From contig DDEX01000043.1 of NCBI GenBank assembly GCA_002336845.1, forward strand, positions 1-6,912: 6,912 nucleotides of DNA, given 5' to 3'. This document shows positions 1 to 5,977 of the stretch, piece after piece. This DNA is from Rhodobacteraceae bacterium UBA1943 (GTDB taxonomy: Bacteria > Pseudomonadota > Alphaproteobacteria > Rhodobacterales > Rhodobacteraceae). Numbering within the stretch: position 1 is the stretch's first letter; each line of letters starts with the position of its first letter. The translations under genes and the position numbers were made by a program. The notes beneath the pieces were generated by a model that saw only the letters and a list, made by a program, of their open reading frames with translations, made no database searches and was not told where the DNA came from.

Positions 1-25
1 GCTCAGTTCTGGGTGAAAATCAACA
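1..25. mobile_element. possible insertion-sequence terminus (IS21-like), partial
   Basis: The first 25 bases contain a 'TGGGTGAAAATCAACA' string ending at position 25. It resembles the outer ends of IS21-type elements, which finish in ..ACA and often carry a 'GGGTGAAAATTGACA'-like string. No transposase gene is in view because the window starts here, so this rests on recalled motif similarity only. It could also be ordinary intergenic DNA. If it is an IS end, the element would extend to the left of the window. Confidence 0.3.
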
Positions 26-94
26 TCTAGTTTGCAAGTTGTAGGTGCAGCAGCGCAGTACAATTTAATGGAGTCAGTGCCCTCGCGGCCGTGT

Positions 95-277
95 TCAGCC
101 CATCCAAGCAGATCGGATCAAGCTTGGCGGTGTCCGCTGCTGCTTTGGTGCCCAGCCTTCCCTCCCCTCAGCCTCCTCGTTCAGGCGCATCCCCATGCTG
201 ATCAGACCGTGCAGAGCGGCGTGGGCATAAACGAAGGTGTCGAGAGCCTCGTTGCGTTCGCCGTCGCGCTTGGGTTG
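95..277 (-). pseudogene. phage terminase large subunit (GpA family), C-terminal fragment
   Basis: Read on the minus strand, the last 60 or so codons before the TGA at 95-97 encode a peptide with 'KRDGERNEALDTFVYAHAAL', then HGLISMGMRLNEE and a basic end, SLIRSAWMG. The R-N-E-A-L-D-(x)-x-V-Y-A pattern is typical of the C-terminus of GpA-type terminase large subunits, the ATPase/nuclease motor that cuts and packages phage DNA. The rest of the protein (usually about 600 residues or more) is missing. Upstream of about position 277 the minus frame stays open to 1120, but there it is only the antisense of IS66 genes. The fragment is therefore a prophage relic joined to the IS, probably untranslated. 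Identification is by motif recall; the exact breakpoint is uncertain by about 10 bases. Confidence 0.65.
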
Positions 278-553
278 GCCGTGCTCGTGCAGGAGGTGCT
301 GCATCAGGATCCGTTCACTGGGCATCTCTTCGTGTTCCGGGGGCGCAATGCCAGTCTCATCAAGATCGTGTTCTGGGACAGCACCGGTCTGTGTCTGTTC
401 ACCAAGAGGCTGGAGCATGGTGTCTTCGTCTGGCCGGCCAATATCGAGTCGGGACGGACGCTTTCCCTGACATCGGAGCAGCTCTCGCATCTTCTGGAAG
501 GGATCGAGTGGCGGGCGCCGGAACAGCGCTGGCGCCCGGCGGCGGCGGGCTGA
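272..553 (+). pseudogene. tnpB: IS66 accessory protein TnpB, N-terminally truncated
   Basis: About 93 codons match the C-terminal four fifths of TnpB, the IS66 'Orf2' accessory protein of about 115 residues that is needed for transposition in some IS66 elements. Visible family landmarks, in order: GLAVLVQEVL, DPFTGHLFVFRGR, the CLFTKRLE-x-G-x-F-x-WP segment, the LSHLLEGIEWR segment and a terminal RWRPAAAG. The usual N-terminus (start codon, then a V-W-L-A...D-M-R-K-G-F-D stretch) is missing. The frame instead continues upstream into sequence that encodes phage terminase on the other strand. The frame is open leftward to 32, but that stretch is not TnpB-like. It is followed after 72 bases by tnpC, the normal IS66 order. 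Confidence 0.8.
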
Positions 554-625
554 AAGACCTGAGGCGAATTGACTCAGGGCGGTGATAGCGGCGCGGGATG
601 AGCCTGCGGCATGGTACGATTGATC

Positions 626-1953
626 ATGTCCATCGACCTTGCCAGCCTGCCGAACGACGTGGAAGCGCTGCACGCGCTGATCGGCGATCTGGTGCGCGAG
701 CGGGATAGCGCGCGGGCTGAAGCAGAGGCCGAGATTGCGCGGCTGAGAGGCATTCTGAAGATGCTGCAGCGGATGCAGTTCGGTCGCCGATCTGAGCGCC
801 TTGATCCCGACCAGTTGCAACTCGGTCTCGAGGACGTGGCCGCCGATCTGGCGGAACTGGAAGAGGCCGCGGATCGCAATGAACACCGTCCGGGCGCCCC
901 TGCATGTCGCAAGGATCAACGTCTCAGCTTGCCGGATCATCTGCCGCGTGAAGATCGTGTCGTCGATCCCGGCACGGAGGCCTGTCCCTGTTGTGGCGGC
1001 GTCCTGCACCTGATCGGCGAGACGGTCAGCGAGATGCTGGACCATGTACCGGCGCAGTTGCGGGTCGTGCGGATCCGCCGGCCCAAATACGGTTGCCGGA
1101 CCTGCGGGTCGATCCACCAAGCCCCGACGCCCGAGCGGCCGATCGCGAAGGGGTTGGCAACGCCAGCGCTGCTGTCACATGTCCTGATCGGCAAATATTG
1201 CGATCACCTGCCGCTTTACCGGCAGTGCCAGATCTTCGCCCGCCAGGGGGTCACGCTGAACCGCTCGACGCGGGCGAACTGGATCGCCGATCATGTGATG
1301 GCGGCGGATCGGGTCTTTGCCGATGATACCGTACTGCCAGTGCTCGATCCCGGCCGTTGCCGGACCCGCACCGGGCGGCTCTGGGTCTATGCAAGGGACG
1401 ACCGGCCCTGGGGCGGGAACGATCCGCCGGCCGTTCTCTATACCTATAGCCCAGACCGGCGGGCCGAGCGGCCGGCGGTGCATCTCGAACGCTTCAGCGG
1501 TATCCTGCAGGTCGCGGCAATCCCGGCTTCGAACCGCTGGCCTTGCGTGAACATCGTGCGCGCCCGATCGTTGAGGATCTCAAGCCCTGGCTGGACCTGC
1601 AGATGCCGCGCCTGCCACAGCGCAGTGGTCTTGCCGAAGCCATCCGCTATGCGCTCGCCCGCTGGCCGGCGCTCCGCCGCTTTCTCGACGATGGCCGGAT
1701 CGACCTCGACACCAATACGGTCGAGCGGGCCATCCGCCCGGTCACGCTTGGGCGCAAGAACCATCTCTTTGCCGGGTCCGACGGCGATGCCGACAGATGG
1801 GCCACCATCAGCACGCTGATTACCACGGCGAAACTGAACGACGTCGAGTCCTAGGCCTGGATCGCCGATGTACTGCAGCGCATGACCGACGGCCATCCGA
1901 ACAGCCGCGTCGATGATCTCCTGCCCTGGAACTGGCAGCCTAGCTCGAACTGA
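626..1953 (+). pseudogene. tnpC: IS66 transposase TnpC, inactivated by deletions and a nonsense codon
   Basis: The DDE transposase of IS66. The start is ATG at 626 (MSIDLASLPND, typical of the family), with an in-frame ATG at 611 as the alternative. In order: a Glu/Arg/Leu-rich probable coiled coil (roughly residues 15-60, ending RMQFGRRSERLDP); a four-cysteine zinc finger (Cys codons at 983, 992, 1094 and 1103); the helix-rich LPLYRQCQIFARQGV region; then the first catalytic aspartate in FADDT (1316-1330). Roughly 17 residues normally between STxAxWI and FADDT look missing. At about 1511-1515, after GILQV, a deletion of perhaps 75-80 codons removes the VDGY catalytic aspartate and shifts the frame. 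The C-terminal part continues in another frame (RARPIVEDLKPWL to FAGSDGDADRWA) with the catalytic glutamate in NTVERAIRP (1723-1725). A TAG at 1852-1854 interrupts it, probably from CAG; the original end is WNWQPSSN with TGA at 1951-1953. Confidence 0.85.
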
Positions 1954-1959
1954 TGCCAC

Positions 1960-1982
1960 CCGTGTCAGAAATGGACGCTTAC
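1960..1982 (+). repeat. IS66 right terminal inverted repeat (single copy)
   Basis: The segment just after the tnpC stop ends GTCAGAAATGGACGCTTAC. It matches the usual spacing and outer sequence of an IS66 right end, which on the opposite strand starts GTAAGCG. The matching left repeat is not in the window, so its length and mismatches cannot be checked here. Confidence 0.6.
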
Positions 1983-2174
1983 GAACTGTAAACCTAGGCT
2001 CAGGATCCATTAAATTGCTGGCGAGAACGACCTGCGCTGGCGCGATGCTCCGCGATGCGCGTCCGAAGCACGGGCAGCACGTCTTCCTCGAACCAGGCAT
2101 TGCGCCGGAGCCTACCTGCTTTGCGCGGGCTCGGACGGCATTGGCGCAATGAAGTGACGGATACCACATGCCGT
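1983..2174. other. unidentified spacer between IS66 and lysR, possible gene remnant on minus strand
   Basis: No complete gene is visible. On the minus strand a frame open from 2179 to a TGA at 2000-2002 encodes a charged helical peptide that includes RNAWFEEDVLPVLRTRIAEH and ends RQQFNGS. It looks like a protein C-terminus, but I do not recognise the family. It has no start codon that clearly belongs to it, and it overlaps the end of lysR by a few bases. It is probably the tail of another lost gene or mobile element. A 12-base string at 2006-2017 (TCCATTAAATTG) recurs inverted at 61-72. Confidence 0.3.
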
Positions 2175-3062
2175 TCAACTCAACAGATTCCTCAGCAAAG
2201 CTGCGACGTACCGGAGCGCCCGATCCTTTTCACGCCGCCGGTGCCACGCCAGATGCAGTGGGAAGCCGGTGATCGGGATCGGAGTCGGCAGGGTGACCAG
2301 ATCGGCCGCAGCGGCCATCACGCGCGAGGGCAGCATGGCGATCATGTCTGACCCGCGTAGCAGATCGGGCACCATGCCGAAGCTTGGGACCACCAGCCCC
2401 ACCCGGCGGGCGCGGTCGAGGCGGGCCAACTCGGCGTCCAGCGGGCTGCGCGTCTCGCCCCGGCCCGAGACGAGGATATGTGGCCATGCCAGCCAGCCTT
2501 CAAGGTCGAAGTTAAGAATCGCCGGATGGCCAGCGCGCAAGGCTACTACATAGTGTTCTGAGAATAGCTCTTCGCGGTTGATGTCACCCTCCTCACCGGG
2601 GAAGACAGAAATGGCGATATCGGTCGTGCCGTCGACCAACGCAGCCTTCGCTGCCTCGGCTCCATGCCACGGCTGGATCACCAGGTCTATCCCGGGGGCG
2701 GTGTCGGACAGGGAACGTTGCAGGGGGCCTGTCACGAACAACGCCGGATAATCGGCCATGGCAATGCGCAGGGTCTGGCGAATCTCGGCCAGCGGCACCT
2801 CGTGCGGGGTGACCAGATCCGTCACCCCCGCCAGAAGCGATTTCAGTGGCGCACGCAGGGATTCCGCCTTGGCGGTCAGGCGCATGGTGCCGCGCCCGCG
2901 CTCGAGCAGTTCATCCCGGAAAAGGTGACGGCAGCGCTGCAAGGCGGCCGAAGCCGCAGGTTGCGACAGGCCCAGCCGGTCGGCGGCGCGGCTGACATGC
3001 GCCTCGTCGAGAAGCGCGTCGAGGATCACCAGCAGGTTCAGGTCGAGCGAGCGTAAATTCAT
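2175..3062 (-). CDS. LysR-family transcriptional regulator
   Basis: A 295-residue protein, the normal LysR length. Residues about 6-65 form the winged helix-turn-helix, with the hallmark AHVSRAADRLGLSQPAASAA followed by LFRDELLERGRG and RLTAKAE. Residues about 90-290 form the periplasmic-binding-protein-like effector domain. The N-terminal pattern (LRSLDLNLLVILDALLDE) and the C-terminal LAWHRRREKDRALRYV resemble the NodD/NahR-type branch, whose members often sense aromatic compounds. The start is ATG at 3060-3062; no good Shine-Dalgarno is seen in front of it. It is divergent from the flavin oxidoreductase gene, with 88 bases between the start codons. The usual LysR arrangement would have it controlling that operon and itself through the shared AT-rich spacer. 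The effector is unknown. The reading frame looks intact, and the right edge of the left-hand debris lies just past its stop. Confidence 0.93.
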   Translation of the reverse strand: MNLRSLDLNLLVILDALLDEAHVSRAADRLGLSQPAASAALQRCRHLFRDELLERGRGTMRLTAKAESLRAPLKSLLAGVTDLVTPHEVPLAEIRQTLRIAMADYPALFVTGPLQRSLSDTAPGIDLVIQPWHGAEAAKAALVDGTTDIAISVFPGEEGDINREELFSEHYVVALRAGHPAILNFDLEGWLAWPHILVSGRGETRSPLDAELARLDRARRVGLVVPSFGMVPDLLRGSDMIAMLPSRVMAAAADLVTLPTPIPITGFPLHLAWHRRREKDRALRYVAALLRNLLS

Positions 3063-3144
3063 GTAGCGGATAATACATTAGATTGTTAATAGATTGGAGT
3101 AATTTCTATGGCTGCGGCATCGTTCTCTCATTCGAACCACGGAG
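3063..3144. promoter_or_regulatory. divergent lysR/oxidoreductase control region with AT-rich palindrome and RBS
   Basis: This spacer is strikingly AT-rich against its GC-rich surroundings. It holds the interrupted palindrome ATTA-GATTGT-TAAT (3077-3090), a plausible LysR operator, although it does not fit the classic T-N11-A spacing exactly. A possible minus-strand -10 box (TATTAT, complement of 3070-3075) lies only about 7 bases before the lysR start, which would give a leaderless or very short-leader message. For the rightward gene, TTGTTA (3083-3088) is a possible -35 and TTCTAT (3104-3109) a weak -10 at a short 15-base spacing. GGAG at 3141-3144 is the ribosome binding site. It touches an ATG at 3145 but sits 6 bases before the ATG at 3151, which favours the latter. 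All promoter assignments are by eye. Confidence 0.45.
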
Positions 3145-3150
3145 ATGACG

Positions 3151-3717
3151 ATGACCAAGACCCTGATCCTGCTCTTTCACCCTGACCTGAGCCGTTCCAA
3201 GGCCAATGCCGCGATGGCGCGCGCCGCAGCCGCGCTGCCCGGCGTCGAGGTGCTGGATATGACCGCAGCCTGCCCGGACGGGCTCGACCTCTTCCGCGAT
3301 GGCGAGCGTGAGGCGGCACGGCTACTCGCGGCCGACCGGATCGTGCTGCAATTCCCGGTGCAGTGGTATTCCACGCCTCCGCTTCTGAAGGCTTGGCAGG
3401 ACGCCGTGTTGACGCGGATGTTCTACATCGCCTATGAGACCGAAGGCCGCCGGCTGGAAGGCAAGCCGCTGATGATCGCCGTCACCGCCGGCAACGCGCC
3501 GGAGGCCTACTCGGCGGGCGGGCGCAACCTGTTTCCGATGATCGATCTGCTGGCACCGTTGCGCGCCACGGCGCATCGGTGTGGGCTCGGTTGGGCCGAA
3601 CCCTTCGTGCTCTATCAGGCCGACAAGCTCCCGCCTAAAGAGATCGAGACGGCGGCCGCGAACTATGCCGCACACCTCGCCAGCTGGATCGATAGCCCCG
3701 CGGAACTGGCAGCCTGA
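3151..3717 (+). CDS. NAD(P)H-dependent oxidoreductase, flavodoxin-like fold (quinone reductase/KefF type)
   Basis: A 188-residue protein of the Flavodoxin_2 (NAD(P)H dehydrogenase, quinone) family. These are soluble FMN or FAD enzymes that pass two electrons from NAD(P)H to quinones or other acceptors. It opens with a beta strand and a short loop (TLILLFHPDLSRSKAN). The flavin-contacting FPVQWYSTPPLLKAWQDAV segment falls at about residues 67-85, and the TAGNAPEAYSAGG loop at about 110-122 matches the family's isoalloxazine-binding region. The length is typical. I chose ATG at 3151 because GGAG at 3141-3144 is correctly spaced for it; ATG at 3145 is in frame but too close. It is the first gene of a rightward operon: the next gene begins 3 bases after its stop. 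The substrate cannot be read from the sequence. The neighbouring LysR regulator and oxygenase remnant suggest handling of an aromatic or quinone-like compound. Confidence 0.9.
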   Translation: MTKTLILLFHPDLSRSKANAAMARAAAALPGVEVLDMTAACPDGLDLFRDGEREAARLLAADRIVLQFPVQWYSTPPLLKAWQDAVLTRMFYIAYETEGRRLEGKPLMIAVTAGNAPEAYSAGGRNLFPMIDLLAPLRATAHRCGLGWAEPFVLYQADKLPPKEIETAAANYAAHLASWIDSPAELAA

Positions 3718-3720
3718 GCC

Positions 3721-4145
3721 ATGGAGAAGACGCATGACACTTTCGCCGACCTCGCGGCCGGCACGCCGGCCTGGTTCACCCTTGCGGCCCGCGCTCTCCC
3801 TGTCGGCATCCTCGGCCAGTTCCTCAGCGCCGGAGCCGCGCTCTTTCGCGACGGCGAATTGCGCGGGCTCAGGTGCACGAGGCGGTTGGCGGGGCTTTGT
3901 CCCTTCCGGTCCTCGCCCTTCTCGGCGGCGCGCTCACGCTTCGGCGGCTCAACGGCTTCGGATGGTGGGCAGGACTGACCCTTGTCCTCTACCTGACGCA
4001 AATCGCACTGGCCGCGGGGGATAATCCGCTGTCGCTGTCGTTCCACCCGCTCAACGGCGCGCTTCTACAGACCGCCAGCCTGACCCTGCTGGCCAAGGTC
4101 GAACGCCGCCGCGCCCAACCTGTTTTCAAGGAGATCACTCAATGA
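3721..4145 (+). pseudogene. small four-helix membrane protein (DUF6220-like) with one-base frameshift
   Basis: It starts at ATG 3721, 3 bases after the oxidoreductase stop. The first frame gives a membrane helix (ALPVGILGQFLSAGAALF), then runs at about 3862-3872 into non-membrane sequence. The rest continues in the next frame as VHEAVGGALSLPVLALLGGAL, then GFGWWAGLTLVLYLTQIALA, then FHPLNGALLQTASLTLLAKV, making three more helices and a basic tail. Adding one G to the GGG run at about 3867-3869 restores a continuous 141-residue, four-helix protein reading GELRGAQVHEAVGG. The helix pattern, the 'H..xG' in helix 2 and the HPLNG motif recall the DUF6220 family, whose function is unknown. Its TGA overlaps the next gene's ATG (ATGA), so the two were translationally coupled. 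It is either a real mutation or a sequencing error. Confidence 0.6.
4128..4133 (+). promoter_or_regulatory. ribosome binding site for the carotenoid-oxygenase-like gene
   Basis: AAGGAG lies inside the end of the preceding membrane-protein gene, 8 bases before the ATG at 4142. It is a strong Shine-Dalgarno with ideal spacing. It supports that start and the ATGA stop/start overlap. Confidence 0.7.
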
Positions 4146-4504
4146 GCCTTAACCGCCGCGACATCCTGCGCATGGCAAGCGGCCTTGCCGCCAGCGCCGT
4201 CGCCACGTCGATCACCACCTTCGAATCGCTGGCCAAAGGCGTCGGCGCCGCCGGCATCCCGACATTTCTTTCCGGTCATTTTCGCCCGGTGACGGAGGAG
4301 ACGACCTCCCTCACCCTGACGGTCCGGGGTGCGATCCCCACCGCTCTCTCGGGCCGCTATTTCCGCAACGGCCACAATCCGAAAGAGGGCGTGAACCCCG
4401 GTGCCTGGTTCTATGGCTCGGGCATGATCCACGGGCTGCGCATTTCAGGCGGACGGGCCGAGTGGTATCGCAACCGCTGGGTCAAGACCCCTGCCCGCTG
4501 CTGA
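4142..4504 (+). pseudogene. carotenoid oxygenase (RPE65/CCD family), N-terminal fragment with Tat signal
   Basis: The family comprises non-heme iron dioxygenases that cleave double bonds in carotenoids, stilbenes or related phenylpropanoids. The N-terminus has a twin-arginine pattern (NRRDILRMASGLAASAVA), implying export folded to the periplasm. Residues about 45-115 carry the family's first blades: FRPVTEE, then GAIPTALSGRYFRNGHNP, then GAWFYGSGMIHGLRI and AEWYRNRWVKTP. The frame then ends at TGA 4502-4504 after ARC, giving 120 residues against roughly 480-500 for the family. The four iron-binding histidines all lie further downstream in the family, so no active site remains. Homology stops at about 4495, which points to a deletion or insertion breakpoint rather than a point nonsense mutation. 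Nothing to the right resembles the missing part. It was the last visible gene of the LysR-linked operon. Confidence 0.8.
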
Positions 4505-4714
4505 CGCCAGGTTTCGGCCCTGAAGTTTCAGGTCTTCGATTACGTCGCTCAGCAACAACCGCAGAAATCCCGCAAGACCGGTCATACTGGCGGATCGTGG
4601 CGGCGGAACCGCCATAGCGCGAAAATCTGTCCATGAAACTCAACCAAATAGAGACTTGTCGGATTTTCAGAGCCGCCCCATAGTCATCTGAATTGATGCC
4701 ATTCGGGTCGTTTC
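4505..4714. other. orphan spacer between the truncated oxygenase and the nuclease operon
   Basis: I see no gene of known family here. The minus strand has a short open frame (includes MDRFSRYGGSAATIRQYDR, then AVVAERRNRRPETSG) that runs to about 4486, but it has no recognisable similarity. Two small inverted repeats stand out: TGGCGG-CGGAA-CCGCCA (4598-4614), a hairpin without a following T-run, and GAAAATC (4621-4627) against GATTTTC (4662-4668). Read on the minus strand from 4679 the sequence begins GGGGCGGCTCTGAAAATCC. Its GGGG start recalls the outer ends of some transposons, so this may be the end of a lost mobile element. That is a weak inference. Confidence 0.3.
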
Positions 4715-5977
4715 TTGAGCATCCGCTTTATCCACACCGCCGATCTTCATCTTGATGCGCCGTTGCGGGCAATTGCCCTGCGCGATCCCGATCTGGCGCG
4801 TCAGGTTGGCGTGGCATCGCGCACCGCCTTTTCCCGGATCGTGGACCTTTGCATAGACGAGGCCGTCGCGTTCCTGCTGATCGCGGGCGATCTCTGGGAT
4901 GGCGCCTTTAGCTCGACCAAGACCCCTCGCTTCCTGAAACAGGAATTGATGCGATTGCAGGGGGCGGGTATCCGATGCTTCATCATTCGGGGCAACCACG
5001 ACGCCCTCGCGCGCCAGACGGGTGAGCTGGAGCTGCCAGACAACACCCATCTTTTCGGCGGCCGGCCCTCGACGGTAGAGATGGAAGTGCACGGCCAGCC
5101 GATCGCCATTCACGGGCTGAGTTTCCGCGACCCTCATGCCCAGGAAAGCCCGTTGCCACGCTATCCTGCGCCAAAGCCCGGCGCGTTCAACATCGGCATG
5201 ATGCATACCAGCCTGAACGGCAGCCCAGGCCATGACGATTACGCACCCTGCAGTCTCGCCGATCTGGAGGCACATGGCTATGATTACTGGGCGCTTGGCC
5301 ATATCCATCGCCGCGCCGAACATCTCGGGCGGGCCACGATCGTCATGCCCGGCATTCCCCAGGGGCGCGACATCGGCGAGGCGGGGCCGGCATCGGTCAC
5401 GCTGGTTTCCGTGGCAGAGGATCATGCGGTCACTGTAGAACAGCGCAGCGTGGCTTGCCTGCGCTTCGAACGGATCATGATGGATTGCACAGGCGTGACC
5501 GAATGGGCCGAGTTGCTGTCGTCCCTCGAACATGCGATCCGCGCGTCAGGACAGGCCACACGCAGCGAGGACCATCTGGTGATCCGCCCTGTCCTGCATG
5601 GGATCACGCCACTGGCCTGGCGGATGACCCGTGATATTGATCGCCTGACAGAGGAAGCCCGCACCTTCGCCGCGACTGTGGGGCTCTGGATCGACAAACT
5701 GGAATTGCAGGTCGCCAAGGGCGGTGATGCCGTAGGCGAGGCCGGCATCCATCTGCCCGCCGAACTGGTGCAGACGGTTTTGACCGAGCTGCCCCGGGAT
5801 CCCGCCCTTGCCGCCGCATTACAGACCGCGGCGCAGGAACTGCTGCGCGATCTGCCCGCGGATCTGCGTGACCTCCTGGGACAGAACGAGGCCGAGCTGG
5901 CAGGGCATTGCCAGGATCTGCTGGCAGACGGTGCGCCCCTCATTCTGGACGCGTTGACCCTGGATGGGACGGATTGA
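4715..5977 (+). CDS. SbcD/Mre11-like DNA repair nuclease, YhaO type (metallophosphoesterase)
   Basis: A 420-residue calcineurin-like phosphoesterase of the COG0420 exonuclease group. All five metal-binding motifs are present and in order: DLHLD (Asp10, His12), GDLWD (Asp59), GNHD (Asn94, His95), the MMHTS histidine (His164) and GHIH (His196, His198). It should therefore be an active two-metal (probably Mn) DNA nuclease. The C-terminal roughly 170 residues (after about 250) form the helical capping and ATPase-docking part. The start is TTG at 4715, since a TGA at 4694-4696 closes the frame upstream and no ATG or GTG lies between. The family normally begins just before RFIHTADLHLD, so this start fits. 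A GGG at 4705-4707 is the only weak ribosome site, so the native leader may have been replaced. Its TGA shares one base with the next gene's ATG (TGATG), giving tight coupling to the YhaN-like ATPase. Confidence 0.92.
   Translation: MSIRFIHTADLHLDAPLRAIALRDPDLARQVGVASRTAFSRIVDLCIDEAVAFLLIAGDLWDGAFSSTKTPRFLKQELMRLQGAGIRCFIIRGNHDALARQTGELELPDNTHLFGGRPSTVEMEVHGQPIAIHGLSFRDPHAQESPLPRYPAPKPGAFNIGMMHTSLNGSPGHDDYAPCSLADLEAHGYDYWALGHIHRRAEHLGRATIVMPGIPQGRDIGEAGPASVTLVSVAEDHAVTVEQRSVACLRFERIMMDCTGVTEWAELLSSLEHAIRASGQATRSEDHLVIRPVLHGITPLAWRMTRDIDRLTEEARTFAATVGLWIDKLELQVAKGGDAVGEAGIHLPAELVQTVLTELPRDPALAAALQTAAQELLRDLPADLRDLLGQNEAELAGHCQDLLADGAPLILDALTLDGTD

Larger units (their letters stand above)
272..1982 (+). 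mobile_element. degenerate IS66-family insertion sequence, left end missing
   Basis: A remnant of an IS66-family element with the 3' part of tnpB (272-553), a damaged tnpC (626-1953) and a recognisable right end. The last bases, GGACGCTTAC at 1973-1982, fit the IS66 terminal repeat, whose outer end reads GTAAGCG... on the opposite strand. The left terminal repeat, tnpA and the first roughly 24 codons of tnpB are absent, replaced by a phage terminase fragment. An intact IS66 is about 2.5 kb; 1.7 kb remains. Without a left end and with a broken transposase it cannot move by itself. The 8 bases after the right end (1983-1990) would be the target duplication expected for this family, but there is no left copy to compare. 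Confidence 0.8.

Noticed and set aside
39..63. TTGTA...TACAA inverted repeat near the left edge
   Set aside because: It has 5-bp arms and a 15-base loop, with no promoter or operator context.
558..580. CTGAG...CTCAG inverted repeat between tnpB and tnpC
   Set aside because: It is only 5 bp per arm in a GC-rich spacer, no more than chance.
95..1120. 341-codon open frame on the minus strand
   Set aside because: Only its last roughly 60 codons are terminase-like. The rest is antisense to tnpB and tnpC, whose plus-strand protein similarity is clear.
1444..2178. 244-codon open frame on the minus strand
   Set aside because: It is antisense to the tnpC C-terminus and runs through the IS end and the spacer without any family motif. 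It is a GC-rich shadow frame.
2664..3056. 130-codon plus-strand frame within lysR
   Set aside because: It is antisense to the DNA-binding half of the LysR regulator and has no motif of its own.
4598..4614. hairpin TGGCGG-CGGAA-CCGCCA as a rho-independent terminator
   Set aside because: There is no T-run after the stem on either strand and the stem is only 6 bp.
4667..5533. 288-codon open frame on the minus strand
   Set aside because: It lies opposite the YhaO-like gene, which has all five phosphoesterase motifs. The minus translation has no recognisable domain.
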